Part shown: positions 18,028 to 27,639 of the stretch, one piece after another
Layout of the letters: each line of letters begins with the position of its first letter
Position numbering within the stretch: the stretch's first letter is position 1
Assembly (NCBI GenBank): GCA_018240405.1
Contig: JAFEFW010000001.1
Span: 1-64,000 of the forward strand
Direction of reading: 5' to 3'
DNA: 64,000 nucleotides
DNA from: Pseudomonadota bacterium
GTDB lineage: Bacteria; Pseudomonadota; Alphaproteobacteria; Acetobacterales; Acetobacteraceae
The notes under the pieces: model-generated
Databases searched by the model: none
Seen by the model: only the letters and a program-made list of their open reading frames with translations
Told to the model about the DNA's origin: nothing
Program-made: the position numbers and the translations under genes

Positions 18028-19791
18028 TCAGGTACGCGCCAAGGACGGCTTGCCCAGGTGCGTCCTGCGCTGGATCAGCCATTGCTGACCGATCGACAGG
18101 GTGTTGTTCCAACTCCAGTAGATGATCAGTCCGGCCGGAAAACTTGCCATCATGAAGGTGAAGATGATCGGCATGAACTGGAACATCTTCGCCTGCACGG
18201 GATCGGGCGGCGGCGGGTTCAGCTTCTGCTGGAGGTACATCGTCACGCCCATGATCAGCGGCCAGGCGCCGAGATGCAGCAGCGGCACATACAGCGCCGG
18301 GTTGAATGGGATCAGCCCGAACAGGTTGAACACGTTGGTTGGGTCGACCGCCGAGAGGTCGTGGATCCAGCCGTAGAACGGCGCGTGCCGCATTTCGATG
18401 GTGACGAAGATCACCTTATAGAGGGAGAAGAACACCGGGATCTGCACCAGCAGCGGCAGGCAGCCCGAAGCCGGGTTGACCTTCTCCGCCCTGTACATGC
18501 CCATGATTTCCTGCTGCAGGCGCTGCGGCTCATCCTTGTAGCGTTCGCGCAGCGCCTGCATCTTCGGCGCCAGCAGCTTCATCTTTCCCATCGAGCGGTA
18601 GGAGTAGTTCGCCAGCGGGAAGAACAGCCCTTTGACAAAGACGGTGAACACCAGGATCGCCAGGCCGAAATTGCCCAGCAGCGTGTTCAGGTAATCCAGC
18701 GCCAGGAAGATCGGCCGCGTGAGGAACCAGAACCATCCCCAGTCGACGGCGTAATCGAACATCGGGATCTTCAGGCTCTTCTCGTAGTCCGACAGCATCG
18801 AGACCACCTTGGCGCCGGTGAATACGTGGGTCACGTGGTCGGTCTGCGCACCAGGCGCCGTGGTCTGCGCGTCAGTCGTGATGTAGTCGACCTGGTAGTG
18901 GTCGCCGTTGCCGTTCAGGTGGCGAAAGAACACCTTGGTTGATTGGGTCTGGTCCGGCACCAGGGCGGTCAGCCAATACTTATCGGTAATGCCGGCCCAG
19001 CCGCTGGTCGACGTAGCCTCAAACGCGATGCCGTTCTTCTTTTCCGCCTCGCTCTTGGCGTGGTCGTAAGTGGTTTCCTGCAACGTGCCATTGGCGACCC
19101 CGAGCAGACCTTCGAACAGGACGTAGTACCCGGCGACCTCGGGCTTGTAGTCGCGGCGGACGCGTGACCAGGGGAAAAGCGATACCGGCTTGTCGGTACT
19201 GTTTTTCACCGTCTGCTGCACGCTGAACATGTAGTCGTTGTCCACGTCGAGCTTGATCTGGAACGTAAGGCCGCCGCCATTGTCCCAGGACAGCGTAACC
19301 GGTTTGCCCGGGCTGAGCGTCTCGGAGGAGGCGGACCAGACAGTGTTGTTGTCCGGCAGTTTCACGGTCTCACCCGCCGCCGCGGTCCAGCCGTACTGGA
19401 CAAAATAGGGCTTGTCGCTTGACAGCGGGCCGAGCAGGCGGACGTCAGGGGAGTTCGGTGCGAGCGTCTCCCGGTAGCCGGTCAGGGTGAGATCGTCGAG
19501 GCGCGCGCCGAGGAGGCTCAGCGATCCGGCAACACGTGGCGCTGAAATCTTCACGCGTGGCACATTGGCCGGAACCGACAGCGAGGCCTGATCGCCAGGG
19601 CCGGAGGCAGCCGAACTCGCAGGGGTGCCGTCCTTCTGCGCCGGCGTACCCGTGCTGCCGTCCGTCGACGCAACCTGCGTCTTGGCCGGCGGCGGCGGTT
19701 TCGGCAGGTGGGGTGCCACAAGATACTGGAACCCGAAGAGTATGGCGAGCGATGCAACGATCGCCACGAACAGCCGCTTTTGATCCATCAA
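18028..19791 (-). CDS. yidC: Membrane protein insertase YidC
   Basis: Inserts and folds inner-membrane proteins, alone or with SecYEG. The protein has 587 residues with the Gram-negative layout: one N-terminal transmembrane segment (RLFVAIVASLAILFGFQYLV), a Pro/Ser-rich linker, a large periplasmic beta-domain (about 75-345) and the conserved C-terminal core with five membrane segments (for example GNFGLAILVFTVFVKGLFFPL and the NYSYRSMGKMKLLAPK loop, then GCLPLLVQIPVFFSLYKV). Its start overlaps the yidD stop, so the two are translationally coupled. Confidence 0.97.
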   Translation of the reverse strand: MMDQKRLFVAIVASLAILFGFQYLVAPHLPKPPPPAKTQVASTDGSTGTPAQKDGTPASSAASGPGDQASLSVPANVPRVKISAPRVAGSLSLLGARLDDLTLTGYRETLAPNSPDVRLLGPLSSDKPYFVQYGWTAAAGETVKLPDNNTVWSASSETLSPGKPVTLSWDNGGGLTFQIKLDVDNDYMFSVQQTVKNSTDKPVSLFPWSRVRRDYKPEVAGYYVLFEGLLGVANGTLQETTYDHAKSEAEKKNGIAFEATSTSGWAGITDKYWLTALVPDQTQSTKVFFRHLNGNGDHYQVDYITTDAQTTAPGAQTDHVTHVFTGAKVVSMLSDYEKSLKIPMFDYAVDWGWFWFLTRPIFLALDYLNTLLGNFGLAILVFTVFVKGLFFPLANYSYRSMGKMKLLAPKMQALRERYKDEPQRLQQEIMGMYRAEKVNPASGCLPLLVQIPVFFSLYKVIFVTIEMRHAPFYGWIHDLSAVDPTNVFNLFGLIPFNPALYVPLLHLGAWPLIMGVTMYLQQKLNPPPPDPVQAKMFQFMPIIFTFMMASFPAGLIIYWSWNNTLSIGQQWLIQRRTHLGKPSLART

Positions 19792-20042
19792 AGCCCCGTA
19801 TGCCCGTCTTCCCGACGGTCCGTTCCTGGCACCGGGTCATAGCCGCCCTCATGCCAAGGGTTGCAGCGCAAGATCCGCTTTGCCGCCATCCCCGATCCCC
19901 TCACCGCGCCGTGCAGGCGAAGCGCCTCGATCGCGTATTCGCTGCAGCTAGGCCAGAAGCGGCAATGGGGGCCGATGATGGGACGGACGGTCCACTGGTA
20001 GAGGCGGACCGCGCCGACGCCGACGGCGGCAGCAGGTGTCAT
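19788..20042 (-). CDS. yidD: Membrane protein insertion efficiency factor YidD
   Basis: An 84-residue protein with the family hallmark CRFWPSCSEYAIEAL and RILRCNPWHEGGYDPVP. YidD helps YidC-dependent membrane insertion and associates with the inner membrane through an amphipathic N-terminal helix. It overlaps rnpA and yidC by four bases each (ATGA), so it is part of one tightly coupled operon. Confidence 0.95.
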   Translation of the reverse strand: MTPAAAVGVGAVRLYQWTVRPIIGPHCRFWPSCSEYAIEALRLHGAVRGSGMAAKRILRCNPWHEGGYDPVPGTDRREDGHTGL

Positions 20043-20437
20043 AACAGCCCGGTCCTGTCCAGCGCCCGTTTGATGTCATTTTGCAGAGATTCGAAATTGC
20101 GCTCTCGCGTGCTGTCGCGTCCGATCAGCACGAGATCGGCGCCGCGGACCGGCGTGTCCGCCAGCACGAGACGCACGGCTTCCTTCAGCCGCCGGCGGGT
20201 ACGATTCCGGATGACCGCGTTGCCGACCTTTTTCGTCACGGTGAAACCGAGGCGCGCTGGGGCCTGGTCATCGCGAATCAGGGCCTGCAGCACGACACCG
20301 CCGACCGCGGCCTTCTTGCCGGCGGCGGCGGCGCGCAGAAACTCCGCCCGCTGTGTCAGGCGATGCGGCTTGCGCGTGGTGCGGGATGGAGAGGGTGCGG
20401 TGGTCGGCGCTGGCGTCTGGGCTGGCATGGTCGGCAT
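20039..20437 (-). CDS. rnpA: Ribonuclease P protein component
   Basis: The protein subunit that helps the RnpB RNA mature tRNA 5' ends. The protein has 132 residues. The signature RNRTRRRLKEAVR and the preceding LGFTVTKKVGNAVI strand are present. A Pro/Thr-rich N-terminal tail of about 25 residues precedes the fold; a second ATG at 20428 is possible. It follows rpmH by 23 bases, the near-universal order, and overlaps yidD. Confidence 0.95.
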   Translation of the reverse strand: MPTMPAQTPAPTTAPSPSRTTRKPHRLTQRAEFLRAAAAGKKAAVGGVVLQALIRDDQAPARLGFTVTKKVGNAVIRNRTRRRLKEAVRLVLADTPVRGADLVLIGRDSTRERNFESLQNDIKRALDRTGLL

Positions 20438-20460
20438 ACCAGCTTTTCCGGTGCCGCCGG

Positions 20461-20595
20461 TCAGGCGGACAGGCGCTTGCGGCCCTTGGCACGGCGGGAA
20501 GCCAGAACCTTACGGCCGCCGACCGTCGCCATGCGGGCGCGAAAGCCATGCCGGCGCTTGCGAACGAGTTTGGACGGCTGATAGGTGCGCTTCAC
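20461..20595 (-). CDS. rpmH: 50S ribosomal protein L34
   Basis: A 44-residue ribosomal protein beginning [17 protein letters not shown] after the initiator and ending in the basic tail KGRKRLSA. The start is GTG 20595, with GGAGAAG four bases upstream; the open frame continues further up to 20721 but only this start matches the family. It is the first gene of the rpmH-rnpA-yidD-yidC-engB operon, whose promoter should lie in the 195 bases before it, shared with the divergent methyltransferase gene. Confidence 0.97.
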   Translation of the reverse strand: MKRTYQPSKLVRKRRHGFRARMATVGGRKVLASRRAKGRKRLSA

Positions 20596-20790
20596 AGGGA
20601 CTTCTCCGGAAACCTGTCCGGCCGAGGTAAAACGGCCGGTATCAAAACTGGGAACGCCGGCGCGCCAGCGGGCGTCCGGTCGGGAGCGGCGGCTTATACG
20701 GGCGCGGGCCGCCTGCGTCAACTTGTTCGGCGTTGTCGCGCCGGGTCCGCGCCTCTACACAGAACGTGGTCTTGCGGACGAGAGACGGAG

Positions 20791-22290
20791 ATGAACGACA
20801 CCGCCGGCCGCTTGCCGAGTACTGCCGAACCGGCCGTGGGCGATGCGCTCCGCCTGCTGTGCTGCCCGGCCTGTGGTGGTCAGCTTCGTCCGGCGCAATC
20901 AACGCGTTTGGCCTGTGCGGTATGCGGTGCCGCCGTGAATGTCGAGGACGGTATCGTGGATTTCGTCGCCGGCGGTGCAACCACGGCGCTGGACGACATC
21001 GACTACGATGCCCGCTACGCCATCAACATTGGCGCCTCGCTGCTCTTATATAAGGTGATTGTTCAGGCCGCCGGCCCGCGTTGGCCGGACGGTTTCGGCG
21101 CTGCGATGGAGATCGGCTGCGGCACTGGCGGTTTCAGCATGGCGTTCCTGAGCCAGGCCGATGTCGGGAAGGTGCTGCTGACCGATGTATCGGTGAAGAT
21201 GCTGCGCATCTGCCGGGAGCGGCTGCAGCGGATGCAAAGCCTGCTGCGGAGCCAGCGGCTGGCCTTCGCCACGTTCAGCGGCACCGAGGCGTGCCTGACG
21301 CCAGCTTCGTTCGATACCTGCTACGGCACCGCCGTGCTCCACCACATTGCCGACCTGAAGCTGGTGCTGAGCCGGATTCATGCGCTGCTGAAGCCCGGCG
21401 GACGCGCCTTTTTCATGGAGCCGGCGCTGCCGTTCCATCACGCGCTGACCGCCACTGCCGCTGACCTCGTCGCCACCTGGATTGGTGACGGTAGCGTGCC
21501 GGAGGACGAACTGGTGCGGATCGCCAACTGGCTGGCGGAAATCCATTGCAATGTCGCCAATACCGGCGACATCGAGGTGCTGGCAGAGCGGGAAGACAAG
21601 CACCAGTTCGTCGGCGCCGAGTTTGAGGCGATGGCCACGGCTGTGGGCTTTGCTGTTGCTGATGCGTTACCAGTGGGCCCCGATCCCACTGGGGCGGAGA
21701 CGATCGGCGTCTATCTCAGTCAACTGGGCCTGGCGGAGACGACGCTGGAACGCGTGCGACAGGCCTGGCCGGCGGCGCAGGCCGGGCATTTCGCAGCGCT
21801 GCCACCGCGTGAGCAGGCGCCAAGCTATCTGTTCTGGCTGGAGAAGGGACGCCGGCGCCGGCCCATCCGACAGCAACCGACGTCCGTGCCGCCGCCACTG
21901 GTGCTGGGCGAGGTGCCGCTGCGGATGTGGCTGGAGCTGAAGATCGAGCAGGGGGATAAGGGAGCGATTCTTTCCGCGCATGGCTGGTGTGTAGCAGCGG
22001 AGCCGGTGCGTGCCATCGAGCTGACCTTTGGCCGGCAGATCGCGCGCCTGCCGGTGTGGCTGGCGCGCCTGGATGTCGTCAGGGCGGTCAACGCGGAGGG
22101 ACTGTATCCGAACCTGCAGGCGCTGTGTTCCGGCATCGATGGTGCCGTGATGCTGGTCGACCGTACAGCGCTCCCGGTCGCGATTCGTGTCGCCGCGGTC
22201 GCCGTCGCCGGTGGTCGGTTGACGGTTGGCAGCGCGACGCTCACGACACCAGGTGAGGCGCAGACGATCCACGTATCGATGCGCGGATAG
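20791..22290 (+). CDS. SAM-dependent methyltransferase with N-terminal zinc-ribbon-like segment
   Basis: About 499 residues in three parts. Residues 20-60 contain CCPACGG and CAVCG, a four-cysteine ribbon like the Trm112-type segments found before some methyltransferases. Residues 90-260 form a class I methyltransferase with motif I MEIGCGTGGFS, motif II LLTDVSVKML and the motif IV region DTCYGTAVLHHIADL. The last 170 residues, after the GRRRRPIRQQP linker, are of a type I do not recognise. The ATG at 20791 lies directly after ACGGAG, slightly close for a ribosome site. The substrate is unknown; small molecules or lipids are as likely as macromolecules. It diverges from rpmH. Confidence 0.78.
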   Translation: MNDTAGRLPSTAEPAVGDALRLLCCPACGGQLRPAQSTRLACAVCGAAVNVEDGIVDFVAGGATTALDDIDYDARYAINIGASLLLYKVIVQAAGPRWPDGFGAAMEIGCGTGGFSMAFLSQADVGKVLLTDVSVKMLRICRERLQRMQSLLRSQRLAFATFSGTEACLTPASFDTCYGTAVLHHIADLKLVLSRIHALLKPGGRAFFMEPALPFHHALTATAADLVATWIGDGSVPEDELVRIANWLAEIHCNVANTGDIEVLAEREDKHQFVGAEFEAMATAVGFAVADALPVGPDPTGAETIGVYLSQLGLAETTLERVRQAWPAAQAGHFAALPPREQAPSYLFWLEKGRRRRPIRQQPTSVPPPLVLGEVPLRMWLELKIEQGDKGAILSAHGWCVAAEPVRAIELTFGRQIARLPVWLARLDVVRAVNAEGLYPNLQALCSGIDGAVMLVDRTALPVAIRVAAVAVAGGRLTVGSATLTTPGEAQTIHVSMRG

Positions 22291-22385
22291 GCCGAAGCAC
22301 TCGTTCGGCACATGTGAAGGCCGTTGTGCGCGGCAGGCGAAAGACGCAAAATCCTGCGTAACCAGTTGTTGCAGGGAGAGCCGCA

Positions 22386-24065
22386 ATGTCCACGCCCGCG
22401 CCGAGCTACATGCATGGCGCTTCCGATGTAGCGCTGATTGGCGAGACCATTGGCCTGTGTTTCGACCGCACCGTTGCCCGCTGGCCCGAACGTCCGGCGC
22501 TGATATCCTGCCAGCAGGGCGTGCGCCTGACCTGGCGGCAACTGGCCGAAAAAGTGGACGCCTTCGCCGCGGGACTGATTGCACTCGGACTGCAGCCGGG
22601 CGATCGCATTGGCATCTGGTCGCCGAACAATGCCGAATGGGTCATCACCCAATTCGCCACTGCCAAGGCAGGCCTTATCCTGGTGAACATCAACCCGGCG
22701 TATCGGCTGGCCGAGGTCGAGTACGCCCTGAACAAGGTCGGCTGCAAGGCGCTGATCACCGCCACGTCGTTTAAGACCAGCGACTATATCGGCATGATCA
22801 ACAGCCTGGCGCCGGAACTGGCGATCAGCCATCCCGGCGAACTGCATGCGGCGAAGCTGCCGACCCTGAAATCCGTTATCCAGATCGGCGACAGCGACTC
22901 CGGAACATTTGCGTTTGAAAAGATCTACCACCTCGGCCACGACCAGCACCGGGCGCGGCTGAAAGAATTGGAGCTGCTGCTGCAGTTCGACGACCCGATC
23001 AATATCCAGTTCACATCCGGCACAACTGGACAGCCGAAGGGCGCGACACTGACGCACCATAACATTCTGAATAACGGCCTGTTCTGCGGTGAGGTGATGC
23101 GGTACACGGAGACGGACTCGGTCTGCATCCCAGTGCCGATGTACCATTGTTTCGGCATGGTGATCGGCGTCATGGCCTGCGTGACGCACGGATCGACCAT
23201 TGTCTTCCCAGGCGAAGGCTTCGACCCGCTGGCGACGTTGCAGGCCGTAGCGGAGGAACGCTGCACGTCGCTGTACGGCGTGCCTACCATGTTCATTGCC
23301 GAGCTGGACCATCCGGAGTTTCGTAGCTTCGACCTGAGCAGCCTGCGCACCGGCATGATGGCTGGCGCGCCGTGTCCGGTGGAGATCATGCGGCGCTGCA
23401 TTCGCGACATGCACCTGACCGAAATGACCATCGGCTATGGCATGACCGAAACGAGCCCGGTCAGTACCCAGACGCGCATCGGCGATACGATCGAGCAGCA
23501 GACTGCGTCCGTTGGCCGGCCACATCCGCACGTGGAGATCAAGATCGTCGACGCCGAAGGACGGATCGTTCCGCGTGGGACCTCGGGTGAACTCTGCACC
23601 CGCGGCTACTCCGTTATGCTCGGCTACTGGGGCGATCCCGAAAAGACTGCCGAGGCGATCGACAAGGCCGGCTGGATGCACACCGGCGACCTGGCGACAA
23701 TGGATGCGGACGGCTATTGCGCGATCGTCGGCCGGATCAAGGACATGGTGATCCGCGGTGGCGAGAACATATATCCGCGCGAGATCGAGGAGTTCCTGTA
23801 CCGCCATCCGGCGATCCAGGACGTGCAATGCTTCGGGGTGCCCGACGAGCGCTTCGGCGAGGAGCTGTGTGCCTGGATCAAGCTGCGCAGCGGCGCCGAG
23901 CTGACCGACGATGCAGTGAAGGAGTTCTGCCGCGGCCAGATCGCGCATTACAAGATCCCGCGCCATGTCCGTTTCGTCGAGGAGTTCCCGATGACGGTCA
24001 CCGGCAAGATGCAAAAATTCATCATGCGTGCGAAGATGGTGGAAGAACTCCAACAAGCTTCCTAG
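22386..24065 (+). CDS. AMP-binding acyl-CoA synthetase
   Basis: Activates a fatty or other carboxylic acid to its CoA thioester through an acyl-adenylate. The protein has 559 residues. The phosphate-binding motif [11 protein letters not shown] lies at about 209-219. The GYGMTETSP motif, the hinge region [21 protein letters not shown] and the C-terminal catalytic Lys in TVTGKMQKF follow in order. The overall pattern resembles medium- or long-chain fatty-acyl-CoA ligases of the FadD family. GGGAGAG stands 6 bases before the ATG. It lies 12 bases before an FAA-hydrolase gene, so the two are probably co-transcribed in the breakdown of some acid; the substrate cannot be read from the sequence. Confidence 0.9.
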   Translation: MSTPAPSYMHGASDVALIGETIGLCFDRTVARWPERPALISCQQGVRLTWRQLAEKVDAFAAGLIALGLQPGDRIGIWSPNNAEWVITQFATAKAGLILVNINPAYRLAEVEYALNKVGCKALITATSFKTSDYIGMINSLAPELAISHPGELHAAKLPTLKSVIQIGDSDSGTFAFEKIYHLGHDQHRARLKELELLLQFDDPINIQFTSGTTGQPKGATLTHHNILNNGLFCGEVMRYTETDSVCIPVPMYHCFGMVIGVMACVTHGSTIVFPGEGFDPLATLQAVAEERCTSLYGVPTMFIAELDHPEFRSFDLSSLRTGMMAGAPCPVEIMRRCIRDMHLTEMTIGYGMTETSPVSTQTRIGDTIEQQTASVGRPHPHVEIKIVDAEGRIVPRGTSGELCTRGYSVMLGYWGDPEKTAEAIDKAGWMHTGDLATMDADGYCAIVGRIKDMVIRGGENIYPREIEEFLYRHPAIQDVQCFGVPDERFGEELCAWIKLRSGAELTDDAVKEFCRGQIAHYKIPRHVRFVEEFPMTVTGKMQKFIMRAKMVEELQQAS

Positions 24066-24077
24066 GGGAACACGTCC

Positions 24078-24863
24078 ATGCGCTGGGCTCGGATCGATCT
24101 GAACGGCACGCCAAGTTACGCGGTTGTCGAAGGCGAAACCGTCATTCCGGTTCGGGGCTCGCCATTCGAGGCGTGGGAGCGGACACCCCAGCGGCTGAAA
24201 CTGGCGGAGACCAAGCTGCTGGTGCCGGTAATCCCACCCACCTTTTATGCCGCCGGCATGAACTACGCGGACCATGTGCGCGAGGTGGCGGAGAAGGTCG
24301 GGCAGCAGCCCAATCTGCCAACCCAGGCGGATATCGGCTACCGCACCAACAACGCGTTGATCGCGCAGGGCGAGCAGATCGTCATCCCGGCGGATGCGAC
24401 TGACCAGGTCCAGTACGAGGGCGAACTGGTCGTGGTGATTGGCCGCAAGTGCAAGCACCTGACGCGGGAGAATGCGCTGTCGGCGGTGCTGGGGTACACG
24501 ATCGGCAACGATGTTAGCGAACGTACCTGGCAGAAATCGGACCGAACGCTGTGGCGGGCGAAGAACACCGACACGTTCAAGCCGATGGGTCCGTGGATTG
24601 AAACCGACGTGAAGCTGGAAGATCTGGTGACGAAGATCCGGCTGAACGACAAGGAGGTGTTCCAGTTCCCGACCAACCACATGATCTTCGGCGTGATCGA
24701 CTACCTGGTGAACATGACCACGTGCCTGACGCTGTATCCGGGCGACATGGTCTGGATGGGCACCGAAGGCGCCACGCTGAACATGAAGCATGGCGATACG
24801 ATTGCGATCGAGATCACCGGGATCGGGACGCTGAGCAACCCGGTGGTCCGCGAGGGGATGTAG
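24078..24863 (+). CDS. Fumarylacetoacetate hydrolase family protein
   Basis: A 261-residue enzyme of the FAH/HpcE/YcgM superfamily, which hydrolyse or decarboxylate beta-keto or diketo acids using a divalent metal. The metal ligands sit in QYEGELVVVIG (two Glu) and further on an Asp near GPWIETD. The motifs YAAGMNYADHV and YTIGNDVSERTWQ and the ending YPGDMVWMGTEG are typical. AGGGGAA precedes the ATG. Co-transcription with the acyl-CoA synthetase suggests aromatic or branched acid catabolism. Family members include acylpyruvases and 2-hydroxyhepta-diene-dioate isomerases, which cannot be separated here. Confidence 0.9.
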   Translation: MRWARIDLNGTPSYAVVEGETVIPVRGSPFEAWERTPQRLKLAETKLLVPVIPPTFYAAGMNYADHVREVAEKVGQQPNLPTQADIGYRTNNALIAQGEQIVIPADATDQVQYEGELVVVIGRKCKHLTRENALSAVLGYTIGNDVSERTWQKSDRTLWRAKNTDTFKPMGPWIETDVKLEDLVTKIRLNDKEVFQFPTNHMIFGVIDYLVNMTTCLTLYPGDMVWMGTEGATLNMKHGDTIAIEITGIGTLSNPVVREGM

Positions 24864-24889
24864 GTTCCATTGCGGGCGCGGCACAAGGC

Positions 24890-24911
24890 TGGCCCTCTTT
24901 CATGAGGGCCA
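24890..24911 (+). terminator. Hairpin after the FAA hydrolase gene
   Basis: TGGCCCTC-TTTCAT-GAGGGCCA is an exact 8-bp stem with a 6-base loop, 27 bases after the stop codon. It lacks a T tract, so it may end transcription weakly or protect the mRNA 3' end. Confidence 0.5.
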
Positions 24912-25067
24912 CCCTGTCCGCATCGGCGTCAGGATAACCCGGACCAGCCCTCTGCTGCCATGGCGGCCTTGTATCGGCGGCGACAGCGGAGCGGTGCCGC
25001 GGCTACCAGGCTATCGCGGGCTGCTCCCGGTGAGTATGTGCCAGGCGATCGATGCGACCGAAGCTGG

Positions 25068-26729
25068 TCAACCGCCCGACCGCTGCCGCTGGAACAGCAT
25101 CTCCCGCAGCACGTGGCGGCGGATCGACCGATTCGTGGCGCCCGACGGGGACCACCACCACCCATCGGCATGCATCGCCTGAGCGGCGGAAACGAAACGA
25201 TCCGCAACTGCGTCGAATTCCTTGACCCGGTAGTTCAGGCTGAAGATCAGCCGACCGGTGCCAACCCAGCTCAACGCGAGCTCGTGCATGCGTAGGTAAT
25301 ACTGCAGCATCCAGTTGTAGCGGGAAGGCTGCGTATAACAGACTGTCCAGACGGTTGACATGTTCTCCACCCGCACCGGCAGTCCTGCCGACCGCAGGCG
25401 CCGGTTCAGCTGTGCTGCCCGCCTGTCCCACACCGCATCTAGATTGTCGTACAGCGCAACGACCTCGGGCGACTGAAGCCGCTCCAGGAACACCTGCATT
25501 GTTCCCATGACGTAGGGGTGTGCGTTGAATGTGCCGCGGGCGAAACACACGTCCACCGGCCGCTCCGCCCGATACCGCTTCATCACTTCGGCTTTGCCGC
25601 AGAGCACCCCGACCGGCAGGCCGCCGCCCAGCGTCTTGCCGTAGGTCACCATGTCCGCCTTGACGCCGAAATACGCCTGCGCGCCGCCCGGTGCGAGTCG
25701 GAACCCCATGAAGACTTCATCGAAGATCAGCACGATGCCGCGTTCGGTGCAGACCTCGCGCAGTTGCTTCAGCCAGGCCGTGTAGGCCGCGCGGTCGTAG
25801 CCAGCGGTCCGGCTGCTGTCGACCAGCGCCGAATCGGACGGCGCTGCCTGGTTCGGGTGCAGCGCCTGCAGCGGGTTGACCAGCGCACAGGCAATGTCGC
25901 GCCGCGTGCGCAGCACGTGCAGTGTATGTTCCGACATTTCTGCCAGCGTGTAGGTATGGTCGGCCGGCATCGGGTTGCCGATGCCTGGTTGCACATCGCC
26001 CCACCAGCCATGGTAGGCGCCGCAGAACCGCACCAGGTGGCTGCGCCGTGTATGATAGCGCGCAAGGCGCACGGCCTGCATCACCGCTTCGGTCCCGGAC
26101 ATGTGGAACGACACTTCGTCCAGGTCGGAAATCTCGCGCAGACGCATGACGTTGTAGGCAGCCGCCGGATGATAACTGCCCAGCACCGGCCCAAGATGCC
26201 GAACTCGTTCCGTGCCCTCTTCAATGCAGGATTTGTAGAAGTCGTAGCCAAACAGGTTCACGCCATAGGAGCCTGTCACGTCGTAGAACACGTTGCCGTC
26301 CAGATCGGTGACGGTAACGCCGGCGGATTCGTTCAGGAAGGAGGCGCCTGGCAGATGGCGTCGGAGATAGCGGCTGAACTGGAACGGCACCCGGTAGGCG
26401 CCGGTGAACTGTAAGTCAGACAGCCCGGTTGCGGCGTCTGTCGTCAGCGCGCTGGTGCGGGCGAATCGCTCCCGGTACGTCTGTGACAGGCGCATGAAGG
26501 CGGCACGTCGGCGGTCAGCGACGTCGGGCGGAGCGCCATCGGCGGCGAAGAAACGGGTTTCGCCATAGTCATAGAACGGGATCAGGCCGGCAACGCGCTT
26601 TGCTATCCGTGCATGTCCCGTCAAGGAACGATGCTTCGCCCTGGAAAGGGCAAGGCGCTGCTTCAGCTTCGGCGCCAGTCCGGCGAGCATCAGCGCACCG
26701 CCAACCGCGTAGCCTGCTGTCATCAACAT
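25068..26729 (-). CDS. Class III PLP aminotransferase with an N-terminal membrane segment
   Basis: About 553 residues. A hydrophobic helix at 2-19 (TAGYAVGGALMLAGLAP) and a basic stretch come first, then about 100 residues without a known match, then the aminotransferase fold from about 120. PLP-site residues are visible: the SGTEAVMQA loop near 211, Asp337 in LIFDEVFMG and the Schiff-base Lys365 in TYGKTLGGG. The closest general type is the glutamate-1-semialdehyde aminomutase-like group, but the N-terminal anchor is unusual and points to a membrane-associated substrate. ATG 26729 is chosen; TTG 26738 and ATG 26723 are alternatives. The gene diverges from psd across about 65 bases, which may be meaningful for lipid metabolism. 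Confidence 0.82.
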   Translation of the reverse strand: MLMTAGYAVGGALMLAGLAPKLKQRLALSRAKHRSLTGHARIAKRVAGLIPFYDYGETRFFAADGAPPDVADRRRAAFMRLSQTYRERFARTSALTTDAATGLSDLQFTGAYRVPFQFSRYLRRHLPGASFLNESAGVTVTDLDGNVFYDVTGSYGVNLFGYDFYKSCIEEGTERVRHLGPVLGSYHPAAAYNVMRLREISDLDEVSFHMSGTEAVMQAVRLARYHTRRSHLVRFCGAYHGWWGDVQPGIGNPMPADHTYTLAEMSEHTLHVLRTRRDIACALVNPLQALHPNQAAPSDSALVDSSRTAGYDRAAYTAWLKQLREVCTERGIVLIFDEVFMGFRLAPGGAQAYFGVKADMVTYGKTLGGGLPVGVLCGKAEVMKRYRAERPVDVCFARGTFNAHPYVMGTMQVFLERLQSPEVVALYDNLDAVWDRRAAQLNRRLRSAGLPVRVENMSTVWTVCYTQPSRYNWMLQYYLRMHELALSWVGTGRLIFSLNYRVKEFDAVADRFVSAAQAMHADGWWWSPSGATNRSIRRHVLREMLFQRQRSGG

Positions 26730-26793
26730 GTCTTTCAACGCCGCCGTACCGTTGTGCTACGGCAGCGATGTCATGGGACTTCGGGCAAGTATA

Positions 26794-27636
26794 ATGAAGA
26801 TTGTGCAACAGGAGGATGTGAACTTCCTGTTGACCAACCGGCTACCGCGCCGGCTGGCAACGCAGTTCGTCGGTCGGGTCAGCCGCATCGAACAGCCTCT
26901 GGTGCGTGATGTGTCACTGAAGCTGTGGGGCTTCTTTGCCGATCTCGACCTCAGTGATGCCAAGGAGACGCAGTTCCGCAGCGTGCATGACTGCTTTACG
27001 CGCGAACTGAAGCTTGGCGCGCGTCCGTTCGATCCCGATCCAGCGGTGTTGGCCAGCCCGTGCGATGCCATCATTGGCGCCTGTGGAACGGTGGAGGGCG
27101 GCAAGATCCTGCAGATCAAGGGCTTGCCGTACGCCCTCGAGGATCTGCTGGCGGACGCCGATCACGCCGCAACCTTCCGCAACGGCTGCTATGTGACGCT
27201 GCGGCTGACCTCCAGCATGTATCATCGCTTCCACGCGCCGAGCGAGCTTGCGGTGACAGCGGTGACGCATATCGGCGGCGACACCTGGAACGTGAATCCA
27301 ATCGCGCTGCAGCGGGTCGAAAAATTGTTCTGCCGGAACGAACGAGCGGTGATCCGCACCAGTCTGGTGGAGAGCGGACACGCCGTTACCCTGGTGCCGG
27401 TCGCGGCCATTCTGGTGGCGGGAATCCGGCTGCGCTTCCTCGACCTGGCCCGCGTTTCGCGCGAGCGCGGCCGGACAGATTATGCTTGCCACGCGATCCT
27501 GCGGAAGGGCGAGGAGATGGGATGGTTCGAGCATGGCTCGACCATCGTTGTCCTCGCGCCCGCAGGCTTCCGTCTGTGCGACGGCGTCGCAACCGGCACG
27601 AAGATCAGGGCCGGCGGCGCCCTGATGCGGCGATAG
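26794..27636 (+). CDS. psd: Phosphatidylserine decarboxylase proenzyme
   Basis: Converts phosphatidylserine to phosphatidylethanolamine at the inner membrane. The protein has 280 residues. The conserved stretches DCFTRELK, RLTSSMYHRFHAP, WNVNPIAL and the autocleavage site EHGSTI are present; cleavage before Ser249 would create the pyruvoyl group. This is the longer, E. coli-type enzyme rather than the short form of about 215 residues found in many Alphaproteobacteria, and no pssA lies beside it. ATG 26794 fits the family's N-terminus (MKIVQQEDVNFLLTNR); earlier ATGs at 26773 and 26728 have no better ribosome site. It diverges from a membrane-anchored aminotransferase. Confidence 0.9.
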   Translation: MKIVQQEDVNFLLTNRLPRRLATQFVGRVSRIEQPLVRDVSLKLWGFFADLDLSDAKETQFRSVHDCFTRELKLGARPFDPDPAVLASPCDAIIGACGTVEGGKILQIKGLPYALEDLLADADHAATFRNGCYVTLRLTSSMYHRFHAPSELAVTAVTHIGGDTWNVNPIALQRVEKLFCRNERAVIRTSLVESGHAVTLVPVAAILVAGIRLRFLDLARVSRERGRTDYACHAILRKGEEMGWFEHGSTIVVLAPAGFRLCDGVATGTKIRAGGALMRR

Positions 27637-27639
27637 GCG

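Noticed and set aside
21825-24884. A 1019-codon open frame on the - strand
   Set aside because: It is exactly antisense to the methyltransferase, acyl-CoA synthetase and FAA hydrolase genes, all of which have clear motifs and ribosome sites. Long antisense frames are expected in GC-rich DNA.
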